DNA of 64,000 nucleotides, from assembly GCA_965153455.1 (NCBI GenBank), contig OZ234499.1, positions 16,116,271 to 16,180,270 of the forward strand, given 5' to 3'. Of this stretch, positions 1 to 12,796 are shown piece after piece. Position 1 is the first letter of the stretch, and each line of letters starts with the position of its first letter. The translations under genes and the position numbers were made by a program. Under the pieces are notes generated by a model. That model was not told the origin of the DNA. It did no database searches and saw only the letters and a program-made list of their open reading frames with translations. This DNA is from Sphagnum compactum (taxonomy: Eukaryota > Bryophyta > Sphagnopsida > Sphagnales).

Positions 1-1102
1 TTGCTGCTTCTCAAGCCGGCGTATCCTGCGCTCAATCTTTCGCCTCTCTGTCACATAAAAGTGGGTGAAAAAATCAGTTGAAAAGAACAAACCATTTAAT
101 GTTCATGTTTTCTCTAGATTTATATCCATGATACGCATCTGTGAAACAAAACCAATCACCAGTAAGAATCCATAACTACACATACCAAAGAATTTGACTT
201 TGCGGTACCGCAGGGCCATCTTGCGCTCAAGCTCAATTCTGAAGTGAACATCAGACTGCTGCTTCAACTCCTCCAGCTTCTTTTGTTGTGCATCCTTTAC
301 CTCTGCTGGTAGTACCTGCACATTTCTTTGCAGAATTTGAAGGTACTTGCACAGAGAAAATGAAGGAGCTCCAATTGCAATACAACATAACCAAATGTGC
401 ATTCCTTGACATTCAATCTACAGTAGAGCTTAAAGTACAGAATGAGTCCACATAGAAAGAAACAATGCAAACAGGACAATCATTTGATTCCTCCTAACAA
501 ACTCAAGATGAGAAACAGGCGTTTTGGAACTCTTACAAACCCATCATACTCTCATTTCAGGTTCCAAAGACTATCATTCCAAACAGACGCTCTAAAAGAC
601 ATGAATTCTAATGCAATTACAGACTAGGGCTTATAGACATGCATCCTTTCACGTCATGGAACACAAAAAGGATGCTCATACTCGCTCAAAACTGGGGACA
701 GCTCAAATAAAGGTGCTAGCACAGTACAAACCTTGACCTAGTCATGGAACACAAATGACAGCCCATTCATCTGTTCTTCCAGCCCCACAAGAAACGCTAA
801 AATGTTCCTTATAAAGGCTCTCTCTACACCCCCAAGGCCACAAGTCTCGGACCTAGATCCAGCGAAAAACAAGTTAAGGCACAATACACTATGGAGACAA
901 CATGAGAGACGCTGGTTTTTACCTTCTTCAGTAACCGCTCGATGCCACGGATCTGGTTCTTGATCGACACAACTTTGGTCTTCTTGTTCTTCTGCTTGTC
1001 TGCTCCTTTGCGGAGAACACCTGGTGCTCCTCCTCCTTCTCTTCTTCCAGCCAATTGCGCCTTCCCCGCCTTCTTCTTCTTGCCGTAGCCACCGTGCGCC
1101 AT
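1..1102 (-). CDS. EFG1: rRNA-processing protein EFG1, 5' part (runs off the left edge)
   Basis: EFG1 is a nucleolar factor needed for early cleavages of pre-rRNA in 40S ribosome biogenesis. Exons on the minus strand are 1102-923, 315-186 and 47-1 (continuing outside). The ATG at 1102 opens a basic Lys/Gly-rich N-terminus, then SIKNQIRGIERLLKK ends exon 1 at a GTAAAA donor. Exon 2 (phase 0 in, phase 1 out) gives VLPAEVKDAQQKKLEELK and later ALRYRKVKFF. Exon 3 completes the split Glu codon and reads ERRKIERRIRRLEKQQ. This order, a short helix, LPAEVK, the RYRKVKFFERRK motif and a basic coiled coil, is the family signature. An in-frame ATG five codons upstream (1117) is an alternative start. About 118 residues are visible. 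A C/T-rich 5' leader lies at about 1103-1200. Family call firm; exon borders inferred from frame continuity. Confidence 0.88.
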
Positions 1103-1496
1103 TCCTGCGCCCTTCACTCTCTCTCACCCTCTTTCTCTGTATCTCCCTCTCCCTCTCTCACCTTCTCTAGAACGGCTTGACACATACTTCTATCATTGCA
1201 GCTAGCGAATTCGCCAAAACCCAGACGCTAACTATCTATCTACAGTAAGGATGCAGCACAGAAAAACAGTACAAATCACAATGGAGAACCGGTAAAGAAC
1301 TACTAGGCACTGCCCCCACCACCACCAACATCACGACGAAGCTGCTGCTGTTACTCTACATCCAAGCAACAAAAAACGCCAACCCTAATTGTCTGTGAAG
1401 ACGCCATCGCACTCGTCGGGAGCTCGTTGTAAGTACTCACAAGAAGCAAAGCAAACATTCGAAGTGAAGAGGAAGAACGAAGAAAGGAAAAAATAG

Positions 1497-1522
1497 AAAT
1501 TAAATTAAATTAAATTAAATTT
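1497..1522. repeat. AAATT pentanucleotide microsatellite
   Basis: About five consecutive copies of a taaat/aaatt unit can be read directly, immediately upstream of the EFG1 leader. Confidence 0.8.
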
Positions 1523-3214
1523 TAGCTAGTGTTGGTATAACCCCTAATTTCTTTTCTTTTCTTTTTGGGTGGGTTTTTGGTTCAGATACTGTTACTGTAC
1601 AGTGTTTTTTTGTTTTTGGGGTCAATTTTGTGACTTTGCCAAAGTGGCGATGATCCAAAGGAAGATTTAGCCAAATCTGCCTACAAGTTAAATATGAAAT
1701 TAAAATTTTGTAAACATCCTTCTAAATTTTTTTGCTACATTTACTTGAAATATGACGATTTTTCTTAAATTTTGGTCATTTTTTGGCTACTGGAAAACTC
1801 AGAAAGCACTCAATTTTAGCACTTCTGATTTTTAATATAGCTTTTTGGGCTATATATAGCCAGAAAAAAAGAAGTTGGAACTCCTGTCACTTAAAAAGTG
1901 GAGGGAAACTATACACTCCCTAGCAGACTTCTTACACACTGTAAATTGTTTATGGATTGCTTCCAAACAAAAACAAACCAGAGAAGATGTTGCAACAATC
2001 TTTACTTCTAAATGGACTTCTCCTACTTCTAATATAATAATCAAACACTATGGACCTCAAGGAATCAGATCTCTCTTGATTTTCTCTTAAGAGTCAACTG
2101 GTCATGTTGGTGGCAGCTCATCTCTCTACCACAAAATCCCACATTTCTGCAACAAACCCACTAGAACACAGGTGCTCTCTCACTTGGAAGTTGGACAGAG
2201 TCTAAAAGTAAGATGGACATTTTATAATGTTTTCTCATGAAATTTCAAAAGTCTCTTCATTCTTCATTCCTTGAAGCTCGCACTAGAAAGTAGGTACTCT
2301 CTTCCAAGAACCACCCATTGTCTCTCTCACCCAAGATTTCTAATATTTCAGATAAGAGATCTGACTACCACCATGAACGCTCATGAAACCCTTCACACAT
2401 CATCACCTCCCTTGAATTTGGTCCCTAATTGCAAATACTAAACCTCCTATTGTCCTTCTGAAATTCATGACACAGCAAAAAGTCCAATTTTAGTCAGAAA
2501 ATAGAAGGTTCACAAAGGACATTCCTCCCCAACTATTTCACAGCACAATTACAATAAAATACTCACAACTACACTTAGAAATAAAACTTAGCTCTTCAGT
2601 CATAAAATACATGTGGTCCTCCTCCTGAAAACTCTTTCATATACCCCCTATTTGATCTCATCCTCCTACTCCTCAAACTCATCAACACTAATCCCTGCCA
2701 AAGATCTGTGATTCACATCCCAATAAAAAGCATCAACAATGTAGCAAGAATTCTGCTCCATCACCTAGACCAGCTCACCCACATCGCACTATTGAAAAGC
2801 AAACATCAAATGAACTAACTTACAAAACAACAAAACCACAATCAAAAAGTAAAACAAAGAAGTAGGACTTTCGACATCCATTATTCTTCATGATGCATAA
2901 CTAATTCGTAATTTGTCTTCATCTACCACCCATCAGAGATAGGGTTTTCATCTTCATCCATGTTCATCCACAGAAAAATCCTAACACTATTTTCAAGTTA
3001 CACTCCAATAAAATATTTGTTTTGTGTAGGTGTGGTTAGAGCCCAAAGGCAAGGGCAAAAAGGATGGGATGAAACCCAACCTAACCTCAAGACAAGATCC
3101 TGCAATGAAGTTGCGTTTTTTTCTCCCATGCCCCTGACTTCAACAGTTAGTTTTTTTCCTTTTTCCCCCCACCCATTAAACCCCCTTCCTACTTACCCCT
3201 TACCTGCCTCGTCC

Positions 3215-3425
3215 TTCTTGCTTCCCCTTTCTCACTATTTTGTCCCTGACTCTCTTGTTTTCAACCTCTTTTTGTTTGTTTTTTTTTTCTTTTCATTCTT
3301 TGTTTTCTTTTTTTTGTTTTTTGTTTTGTTTGTGTTTGCTTTTGTGTTTCTTCCTATGTTTTTTTTCTTTGTTTCCTTTTTGTGCTTGCTTTCGGTTTTT
3401 TCTTGTGTTTCTTTTTTTTTGATGT
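3215..3425. repeat. T-rich polypyrimidine low-complexity tract
   Basis: The plus strand is almost entirely T and C, with runs of T interrupted by single G. It yields a Phe-rich open frame that has no features of a real protein. A similar tract lies at about 4420-4600. Confidence 0.75.
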
Positions 3426-6400
3426 TTGCTTTTCATGTGTGTGAAGGAGGAGGATCTCTACAATAATAAGAGCTTGTGAGGTCCCATAGTGTTTTTAATG
3501 TTGGTAGGCTGTAGAGGAAAAGAGCTTAACAACAATAAAGTTTGTTAGCTTGAAAAAGTCTGAATTTTGTGTATATGGGGGGATGGTGGAAAGGAGAAAG
3601 CCATAAGAACAATAGTGAAGATGACACTCAAAATAGGCATCGTATGTGGGAGATATCAATTTTCGAAATTTTTATGTGAAATAAATCTCAAAAATAGGAA
3701 AATTAATCTTTGGACTCTCAAAATCACAATCCTCAAAAGTGGCTATAGGCTTGCTATTACGTAGAGTTTGCCAAGACAAATCTGATGACGCGAGAATCAT
3801 CGAAATCTGAATTTGTATGTGAAAGATATGGCTTGCCAAAAATCATGGATGGATGAAAATTTTCATTCAACTTTGGAAACAAAATTTAAAAAAAAAGAAA
3901 AATAAAAGGATAAAAACCTTGGATAAAACCTTTCCACTCGAATGAAAACTAAAAAAAAAATATATATATAAAAGTTTTATTAACTTCTTGACATGTGTTA
4001 GGTTCAGATTGGTGCCGAATTAGATTATTATGTTTGGAAAACACAAATAGAATAAAAATAAAAATAACAGGTTTGGATTGGATTCGAACTTGCCCCCTTA
4101 TCCGAACCTACCCCTAGCCGCCATGTAGCCCCTCGAACTTCAGGTTCAAGGATTCAATTAAAAAATTAAAAAATAAAAGGAAAAAGGAAAAAAAATGGCT
4201 TGGGGTGGGTTCCGATTGGATCACCCTTGGCCTTATCTGCCCGGGCTTCGCCCAAACTTGGCAGGCGTTCGGTGCCTCGTCGAACTGGTAAGCCCCATTT
4301 ACACTTCAGCGAAGTTGAAGCTTGGCGATGATGGTTGTTGGAGTTCCATTCACATGCGAGTGCAGCTACACTAGGTTGTTGTGCGCTTAGCAATGAGCTA
4401 CGACAATAAGCTCTGTTGTTGTGCTTTTTTCGTCCTTTTCTTTTTTCTTTTCCTTCTTCTTCTGCTTCTGTTTCAACAAGTTGTAGTGGCTCATTGCCCC
4501 CCACCCTTTTTTTTTTCTTCTCATCCTCGTCCTTTTTTTGGGGCACGCAACTGTTGCCCTTTGCTCTTTCTCCTTTTGCTTTTTTTTTCACTTAATGCAC
4601 TGGAGCTCTGTAGCTCTTCCCGCTCCACCGACAGCAACAACAGCCCCTCTTCACTAGGAAACAAAACCAAAAGGGGGAGAGATAGAGAAAATGAAAAACT
4701 AACTTTGGGGTTTAGGCCCCCCCCTAGAGTTCAACTTTCTAAGGAGTTGTAAAACTTTAAAACATAATCAAAAAACAAAACACAGCATTTGGTGCTAACA
4801 CAACCAAGCACATCACTTGCAACATTAGTGTTAAAATATAAAAACAAAATTTAATTTTTTGCATTAATGAAAATCAAATCACTTTTGGTGATTCAAAAAG
4901 ATACTCACTTGCAAACACATAGGAATCCAAGCTCAAACATAAAAAGACAAACTAGAAACATAAAAACCTTACAAAAACAAAAAATTCGTGCGTAACACAA
5001 AACCTACAAAAACATGAAACAATTATGTTTGAAATCTCAAATCACCAAAAATGATTTGAAATGACACTCCATGAGGTTTTATCCCAAAACCAAATATTTT
5101 GAATCATGTTCACATTCAAATCAGTTCAAAACAACCTAATTAACCTAACTAACTCAGTTTAACTAAATTACGACCTAACTGGGTAGCTAAGCTAAAACTT
5201 TTGACAAACTTTTCCCTAACCCATGTTTTTAACCTAGGCAACCAAGGCTAGCTAAGTTAAGCAACCTGGCCTAGGCCAAGGTAGGTCTGTCATGTGTGCC
5301 ATTTGTTGAATTCAAGGAAAATGACCATGTATCAATATTTCAATCTTCAAAAAACTTAGGCATCTTTACATTTTAATCATAAAATTAGTCTTAAATGATC
5401 ATGCCACACAAACATATGCTATTACACATTTTATCATAAATGATACTGACATAAAAATTAGATGTGAAAAATGGGTGTAAGTCACATCTCAATGCAACTA
5501 CTATTTCAACTTGGTGGCATGCAATGTCTTTTGTGATTGAAATTTTATGTGATGTGTTTAAGGTGACTAAAGAAATTTTTGATCACATGTGACATTTACA
5601 ACTAAAAACTAGTTGAAAAAAAAAATCATTAATATGAAATATTACTATGTTCAATTGCATTTTCATCATTGTTTACAATTTCAATATTAAAGTTTAAAAT
5701 GAAAAACATTATTACAAATAAAAAATTAAAATGAAGTTTGAAAGAGCTTAAATATGTAATTAAGTAATAATATGGTTTGGGGGAAAAAAGTTCCTTCACA
5801 CACACAATACCCCAAACAATACCTTGTTTGACCCAAGTATAAACTTTGAACACAAGTAGGATCGCCCTTGGGAGCTCTGGTTAAGATCATCTTTAGCTGC
5901 CCTTCTATAATGGAGAGTGAAGATTAATGTTGGTAATGCATTGATGACGAAAATCAATTTTGGGTTCATGATTTTGTTTTTAAAGATCAGTTTTGGTTGC
6001 CTTTTGTTTTTGATAGTGGGGATTATTTTTAGTTGCCTTATGGACAGGAAATTTAGGTGTAGTAGGGAAAAATCTTGACCAATTTTAGTTAGGTACCAAA
6101 GTTAACGGTTGGGATTGCTTTCAGCCAATGTCCATCAATGGTGGAATCACTTTCAGGTGGGAGAATAAAAAACTTGGAGATCAAGTTTAGTTGCCCTTAG
6201 ATAAGGTGATTCATCACTTTCAATTGCCCTTCCATGAAGGACATTGCTTGTGGAATGAAATTAAAATAAATTTATTAAACATTATTTTTTTGGGCAACCA
6301 TTTTATTTATTGCAAGGTTGATTTGTCTATTAATTATAAGAAGATTTCAATTAAGAAATTGTTGACCCTTAAATGGTGATCAAATTCAACCACCACCATT

Positions 6401-7314
6401 TTAAATGCATAATTGAGTTGAATTGCCACCATTAGATTAATATAACCAAATTCACTTAAATAATACTGTGGACCTAGCTTTTCAGGTTTGGCATTTGAGT
6501 GTTGAATAATTATTTTATTTTCAAAACTCATTTTGGCAAGAAAAAATAATTTATGAAATTTCAGCAATAAATAAAGGCAGTTTCTTTGGCAGGTATTCTT
6601 GACTTTGAACTTCTTATGCGTGTGTTAATGTTTTTAATCTTTTTCCCCCCCAATTTGTCAATTTTGCAAATGGTGAAATGTTTCAAGAGAGGTATGGATG
6701 AAAAGTGAAACAATGCTAAAGAAAATTTAGCCTTTTAAACTAAAATCAAAATGGAAATGTGGCCAAAATTTTGTTTGATCTCTTTTTGGGGGGAGTTTTG
6801 GTAATTTTTTTCCCAAAAAAGAAGGGAATATGTGACCAATTTTAAAACAAATTTCTCACTTTTGTGTGAATTTCTTACTAGAGAAAAGGGCTGATGTGTG
6901 TACTTTTATATAAACATGGCAATATTATACAACAATACAATGAAATCTTGATGGTAAATTGTCCAATGGTTTTCAATTTTATGAAACATTTGAATTGAAA
7001 TTTGATCATGATGCACCATTCCTTCCATATGTAAATCATTTGTCAAAATTTCTACTTATCATACTTACAGCCTGGAGTGTGTTGCAAAATTTGGGACAAA
7101 ATTTGCCAATTTATCAACAAAAAAATTGGGATTATTTTTGTGGGGTGTAAATTCAACTAATTTTGCTAATTTTTTTGAAGATTTCGCCAATTTTTTTTAT
7201 AACACAAAACTGAAAAAAAACCTTGCTTACAGCCAACAAACTAAGAGCATACCCCATTTGTGAACTATTTTTGATATCACATTTGTCAAATTCTTCACGT
7301 GCTGAACACAAGTA

Positions 7315-7533
7315 TTATTCAATAATACCCTCTTTAGTAGATACTACATTTATGTCAATGAGTTTGTCAATCATTTTCATCAATTTTTGAGTATATTCTA
7401 TTCTAGTTCTAGTAGGAGGCTGGTTGCTCAGTTCAATACCAATTCCAGTTCCTCTAGTGAATATGCGACCATCTAGATGTAATGTTTCGTTTACTAGAAT
7501 TGCATTTAAAGTCTCAAGCACACATGGTCAAAA
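7315..7533 (-). other. Unrecognised open segment, possibly retroelement-derived
   Basis: A 68-72 codon open stretch on the minus strand has no ATG at its left end and is bounded by stops. It reads LNAILVNETLHLDGRIF followed by TRGTGIGIELSNQ. The N-x-x-(hydrophobic)-x-DG-x-(I/F)...GTGIG pattern faintly resembles the region around the reverse-transcriptase active site of Penelope-like retroelements. That is only a resemblance; no catalytic Asp pair is visible. It lies just downstream of SPX-A, from which it is separated by stops in all frames. Treat it as a possible decayed fragment. Confidence 0.2.
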
Positions 7534-8256
7534 TCTGTTTCTCAAAACATTGAAGCTTTGTTCAAGAGAGGAAAGGTGAATGCGCACTGGGGCGCGCCTG
7601 CTTTTTCAGTCTGAGAAGTAATTTTAAGCCTCATCAAAAGTTCCAGGAGACTGAAGAAAGCAAAGTTAGTAAACTCAGTGTCCTAAAGCAAAATTACACA
7701 GAGTATTAATTTAGAGATCTGAGCTTCTGTTACAGATTGAATCTTGAGCTTTGGTAATTTCTATAACCTTGAAGACAGCTCGAGGTTGAACAACAAGACA
7801 CTTCAAAGAGGATTTTCTCATCTGATGATCTTAACTGAAGTTAAACCAGCTTGCCAACACACGATCATCAGCAGAAAGAGATTTTTGTTATGTTGATATT
7901 TCATATATAACTAGTAACAAAACATGTTATTGGAGCCTGCACTTGTTTGACTCCAATGCAGTTATTAGCAATCAAGTACTATTGCCTGTGTCAGTGGAAA
8001 ATACAACACAATGAACAAAATATAGCTTGGGCTATATAAGTTACTGGAACAAAAGGATAGACGAGTAGTATGTCATGACATTGAATTTCCTGTTTTCCTC
8101 ATGGACTTTGAACCCATGAAGCTTGATCTCAGTGCTATGGGAAAAAACACGTTGAATTGTGTAGAAGGGATTGAGAATGACAAGGGCCATCAGTGCACAT
8201 AATTAACCCTTGTCACCAAAGCATCGCCCATGAGCTTGTAAGCTCCAGCTGGCAGC

Positions 8257-9440
8257 TCAGAAAGCAAGGATACGGCATAGTTCTGTTTCCGTTATCATCT
8301 CTTCACGATAGGTGACGATATCCTGAGTCTTCACAAAGTTCATGAACGTCGAGGTTATGTCCGATCCGGTGCGGCGATCATGCTCTTCCAAGACCTTTTC
8401 GATCGCTGCACATGACGACACATTCTCGAGCATCAATGAAAAAGGATCAATCGTCATGCTCATGAATTATATCTTTCCAGGTCCTTAACCTTTCTATCAT
8501 GTCTAGGTCCAAGAAGTCCATCTGCAGTAGCAGACTTACAAGGTTGGTGAACACCAATTAACTGCATGTCCCAGCTCCATCCTTGTTGCTAGATCCAGGG
8601 GAATACCTATGTATTTCCTTTGGTGTGGACAGTCTTAAGGGGAACTACTTCCATCTTCGTCTGGCAAGGAAGCCCATGTGCAGGCTCTTACTACTGGACT
8701 TGACATCAATGTAGTCGACTGAAAAAGAATGTGCAACCCGTGACATGCAAAGGAACATGTACTTTTCTCACCAGAAAAATGCAGTTTCATGTACCTTCGC
8801 AGTTGATTTTGCTGAAGAAAAGCAGTTGGTACATGTCGGAGTAAAGGCGGCACGTCGCCATTCTGATCTCTTCAAGCTCTTTCGAGGTAACCCGGCTGTA
8901 CTCGAAAAACGGAGGTTCAATCATTTTTTGCCTCCTCTCCGCATCTTGCCTCATAAGCATGAATCGCTGCAACACCAAAAACGGAGCATGATCGTGAAAG
9001 TCCGCTAAGAGAAAAAGACCGATTCACGGTAGGCAGAAGAAAGAAAATCTGGTTGGGAAGTACAGACGGGCGGCATTACTCACAGTTGCTGTCCGGGCGT
9101 GCTTAAGATGGGTCGACACCAGAAACTTGTTCATCTTATAGATCTGCGCAATGAGCAACTTCGAGAACTCGGTCACTTGAAGGGAAAGGTCGTTCGGTGG
9201 GCTATCTCGTTCTTGTACGCTGTTGGGCTCACGAGGCTCCGACGCCGGGATCCCGCCAGGTTGAATGTTGAGGGACGACGACGCTATTTGCTCGGTGACA
9301 GCCTTCCGTGGCTGCAGGAAACGATCCATGTGCTTCCTCAGCACCGTAACGGACAGACAATGTTGTCTATAGTAGTAAGGCATGTTCTCCATCACCCGGT
9401 CTGCTTCCAATGCCGCTTCTAACCACCCGGTTTCAACCAT
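8257..9440 (-). CDS. SPX-A: divergent SPX-like protein with a degraded ligand pocket
   Basis: Exons are 9440-9084, 8966-8795 and 8405-8257; the joined frame gives 225 aa. Borders (GTGAGT donor, phase 0; second intron phase 1) match SPX-B, C and D exactly. Recognisable SPX pieces are a first helix with P21-YYYR, CLSVTVLRKHM at 28-38 (paralogs have FLNYKLLKKHI), FSKLL...KMNKF in the central helices, FSKINCEG at the end of exon 2, and EKVLEEHDRRTG at 179-190. Plant SPX proteins bind inositol pyrophosphates through a Tyr and Lys in helix 2 and lysines in KILKKHDK. Here the Tyr is V31, the Lys is R35, and the Lys pair is E183-E184. The MKFGK start is also absent. The protein stops soon after the SPX region, with no C-terminal tail. 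It may be a pocket-dead regulator or a decaying gene; the frame is fully open, which favours a functional protein. The ATG at 9440 is the first in frame that precedes the helix. Confidence 0.72.
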
Positions 9441-9849
9441 TGTATACGTGATCAGGCTCTGCCTCAGGACGAGAATTAAGCTCGTTCAAAACAAATAAAC
9501 GTCGATAGCTTGCTGCTTAACACAACTTCCTTCAATTCAGCAGCTCATGAAAGATCTACTAATCTGCTGGGCGTCGTCTTATGTCCGTCCACTGCTGAAG
9601 AATGTCCATACTATACTAAGAGTGAGCACACGAGCGCTTGAAACTAGCAACTTCATCTATATCCGAAGGACCACGTATAATGAATCACATAATGCTAGTA
9701 TGCTCTGAAGGATTAACGAAATCTAAACATGAGTCATTCTGAAGGCTGCAAAAGATTTTCATCAACAAACAGACAAGACGAGCCTTTATCCAATCCACCT
9801 TATGGAAGAAAAGACACAGCAGTGAAACCCTTGCTCGGAGAGGAAAATG

Positions 9850-10040
9850 TATGCATAACTCTGTTCTCGGGCGAACGGGATTCAAGGCATTAACTCCGTG
9901 AGAAGAAAGTGTAGAACTCGCCAGTGTTTTACTGTAGTATCGGCTAACGGGAAAGGTATTAACTCTGTTAGAAGAAGTTAGAACTCTGGTGTATAGCTCT
10001 GGTCTCTGCAAATGGGAAAAAGGCATTAACTCCGTTACAT
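9850..10040. repeat. Degenerate tandem repeat (about 68 bp, 2-3 copies) upstream of SPX-A
   Basis: The core 'ggcattaactccgt' / 'ggtattaactctgt' recurs at about 9886, 9955 and 10022 (spacings of 69 and 67), followed in the first two copies by 'agaagaa..gtagaactc'. It lies 0.4-0.6 kb upstream of the SPX-A start codon, in its presumed promoter or leader region. Confidence 0.7.
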
Positions 10041-10371
10041 GCGCCTTTTGTAGATGATCTTCGTCGATACTGCTCAATAACCTAATTCGAATTTCGCTCT
10101 AGTCATCGATTCCGTGGTGGCGTTAAAGTATCATCCGGGTAAATTCTGCCTGTGGTAACCTTAATGGTTAAAAACAAAATGTGGTAAGATAAGAATGATT
10201 TTGGCAATGGTTCCAATTACTCTCTCTTGAGATCCTATTGAGTGGGTGACGAACGGAGTACAGAGAGAACAACGTGGCATACTGCGTAGAGAGAGCCTTT
10301 TAAACTCCCTCCACATGATTTGAACAACTTAATTCCAACGCTCCTTAATAAAGCATGATTAAAAATGTACT

Positions 10372-10872
10372 GAGATGACCATTATTTGGTTGGTTGATAA
10401 ACCTAAATTACTACAATTAAGAAAGTTTCTTATTATAAAACCATATTGCACATGGTCCTTTATTAAGTTTAAATGAGCTAATTATCATGAAATTAAACGA
10501 CTGGGAGATGAATAAAACATTACTACTTTAAGCTAGTTTCTAATATTATGGAAAATAACATAAGGATATATTGTATATGGTTGGGTTAATGAAGGTTATT
10601 AAGTGCTAATTACCATGATTAAATGAATGTGAGATGACCATTTAGTTGCTTGTTAAATCAAAATTACTACTAAGAGCTCTAGTTTCATATGGGAAAAAAT
10701 ACTTAAGTATATTGCACATGGTCCCTAACTTAGTTTAAATTTGCTAATTATCATGGTTACAAACTTGTGAGATGACAATTTAGTTCCTTGTTAAACCAAA
10801 ATTATTAAGTTAAGCTAGTTTTTAAATATAGAAAAAACACAAGCATATTGCACATGGTGCCTATTAAGTTTA
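10372..10872. repeat. AT-rich tandem repeat, about 133-bp unit, four copies
   Basis: Two markers recur in phase. 'gatgaccattta'-like words lie near 10374, 10507, 10632 and 10771. 'atattgcacatggtcc'-like words lie near 10443, 10567, 10708 and 10845. Each unit also contains 'taaattactac' and 'ctaattatcatg'. Copies are diverged and vary from 125 to 139 bp. Confidence 0.8.
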
Positions 10873-12623
10873 TACAAAGTTTCTGGTGATAGATCAATCC
10901 AAGCGAATTCACAGTCTACGGCAGAAGTTGTAACTACAGAAGGGTATTAATAAGGTACTTTGTTTGTTTTGTTTTTTCACGTTGAGATCTCCCTAACCAG
11001 GGTGCCTGTTGCTGTGCTCTTGATACATTGGAAAGCCCCCCGTGAGTAGGGGTGCACCAAGTTGGTTTTATAATGTTTCGATTCATAATGAAGAAGTTAA
11101 TAAATACTGAATAATGTTTTCACTGAAAATTCAATTAGATCAAAACTAAATTTATAAGGGAATTTGGATGCATTCTTGGTATTGTTGGGAAGCCCTCAAT
11201 GAATAGAATTAATTTATTGACGGTGATTTGGAGACTTTTAGAACTAAGGTGTGCCAGATGTTGAATTTTGAGTAGTTTTGACGTTGAAAATTAATCTAAA
11301 TTATAATTTTGGAAGGAGAAATTAATGGGGCATGAGTTCACACTGGGGCAACAACACAGGCACACTAGTAAGAATAAAATTGACATTTTCCTCTCTCATC
11401 CATGAAGGTGTGATAATTTTTTTCACTGCAAATGAATTGGTGCTTCAAACTTCAATTTACCAATGTTCTCGAAAATTTACTATTTTTATAGTTTCTCAAA
11501 AAGATGTAGTGAAATTTTGCTGGAAAAAGATAATATTTCCCAGATTTTTTCAAAAGTAATTAAAAAATTTACTGCACAAGTTCAAACTCATGTTTTACAA
11601 CTGTTAAGGAATTGAATACCATATTAATTATCACTACAAGGTCTTTACTAAATGATGATTGATAAAATATTAAGACTTATCTGACTGAGTCCCTAGAAGG
11701 ACCTTGCGTGAAGCATGAGCTGGATTGGTACCATGGTAAAGACCCCAAGGGTTTTTGGGTTGTTTTTGAACATTACAAATTTCCAAATATGTGGTCCTTA
11801 AAGACTTAATGTGTGGACCTTTGAGTCCAAATTGAACATTTCCTGAGTTAAACATGGCCTCTTAGAGGCCTCACTTAAGAAGTTGAAGTTACCAACATAG
11901 GTGCTGGTTTGTTAGATCAGTCCTGAGCATACTTGAAATTTGATTATTAGGAGCCGTTTTGAAGGCAAGTCCAAACGGTGTATACATATACACTAGTCAG
12001 GATGACCTCCAATTGCTTGGGTAATTTGAATACCATATGCACATCCTGTTGTTCTAGAATCTACTAGTTACAACTTACTAATGTAAAGTTTTTGTGCTCC
12101 TTTGCTACATGAAAATAGAAGTGTCAGAGAGATAGAAGGGAGGGTTTAGAAGATGTCATCAATTATTCTTTCAACAAATATGCGAAAACTAAAAGATGCC
12201 AACCTTCTCCTTGACCCAAATTGTGCCAATAACTAATCCTCGAAGTGCAGCTCAAAGCAAATGCATGAACATTGTCATGATCTTACTTTGTAAATTCAGA
12301 CAGCAAAATCCCAAGAAGATAACAGGACTCACCGACCGCAAAATTAATTAATTAAATATTATTACTATTTATAATTTAGACTGGTCGGTTCACAAAGTAT
12401 TACATATAATCGACGGGTTGGTTCACAAAATGAGCGGACCTATCTGCAACTAGCTTTGAGGAGTTGGTATCACCAAAGTGCTAGTGGTGGGATCAACCCC
12501 AGATTAAAAGTGTAATAAGGACTGAAAGTGGTCTTAACGTAGGGCACTTGCTCTGGGTTGGCTCTTTTTCCCCCCTCCAGTGCAGAGGCAGGAAAGCAAT
12601 CAAAAGAATTGTGGTTAGTACCT

Positions 12624-12689
12624 GTAATTCATCACTTTACCTACTTAAAAGTGGTTGTAATTCATCACTTTACCTACTCAAGAGTGGTT
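12624..12689. repeat. 33-bp tandem duplication
   Basis: Two adjacent copies of a 33-bp unit containing 'aattcatcactttacctact' followed by 'agtggttg'. They are nearly identical. Confidence 0.85.
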
Positions 12690-12796
12690 GAGACCTGCTG
12701 CGAACTCTCATTGAAGATGGTGATCATGACACATGACGTGATTCGGCCCTCTTATTATATGTGAAGAGTACCACCTGGAGATTAGCTTTCTAACTG

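Larger units (their letters stand above)
1103..7300. other. Gene-free AT-rich region upstream of EFG1
   Basis: After the EFG1 leader (about 1103-1450) I see no coding exon. The block holds a short AAATT microsatellite near 1497-1522 and a degraded dispersed-repeat fragment around 1650-1810 built on a 'gccaaatctgcc / ttggctac' core that recurs at about 15.57, 28.6, 40.88 and 63.15 kb. Polypyrimidine tracts lie at 3.2-3.4 and 4.4-4.6 kb. The rest is AT-rich spacer. Long open frames over the pyrimidine tracts (Phe/Leu-rich) are compositional artefacts. Confidence 0.6.

Noticed and set aside
3240-3422. CRISPR array or bacterial operon signals
   Set aside because: None of the tandem repeats in the window has the short-repeat and unique-spacer layout, and all supported genes are intron-split plant genes.
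2960-3466. 168-codon plus-strand frame rich in Phe, Leu and Ser
   Set aside because: It lies on a T-rich polypyrimidine tract; the composition explains the lack of stops.
4166-4752. Overlapping frames on both strands at 4.2-4.75 kb
   Set aside because: Low-complexity T/C tract giving Lys/Glu-rich and Leu/Phe-rich mirror frames; no domain and no splice context.
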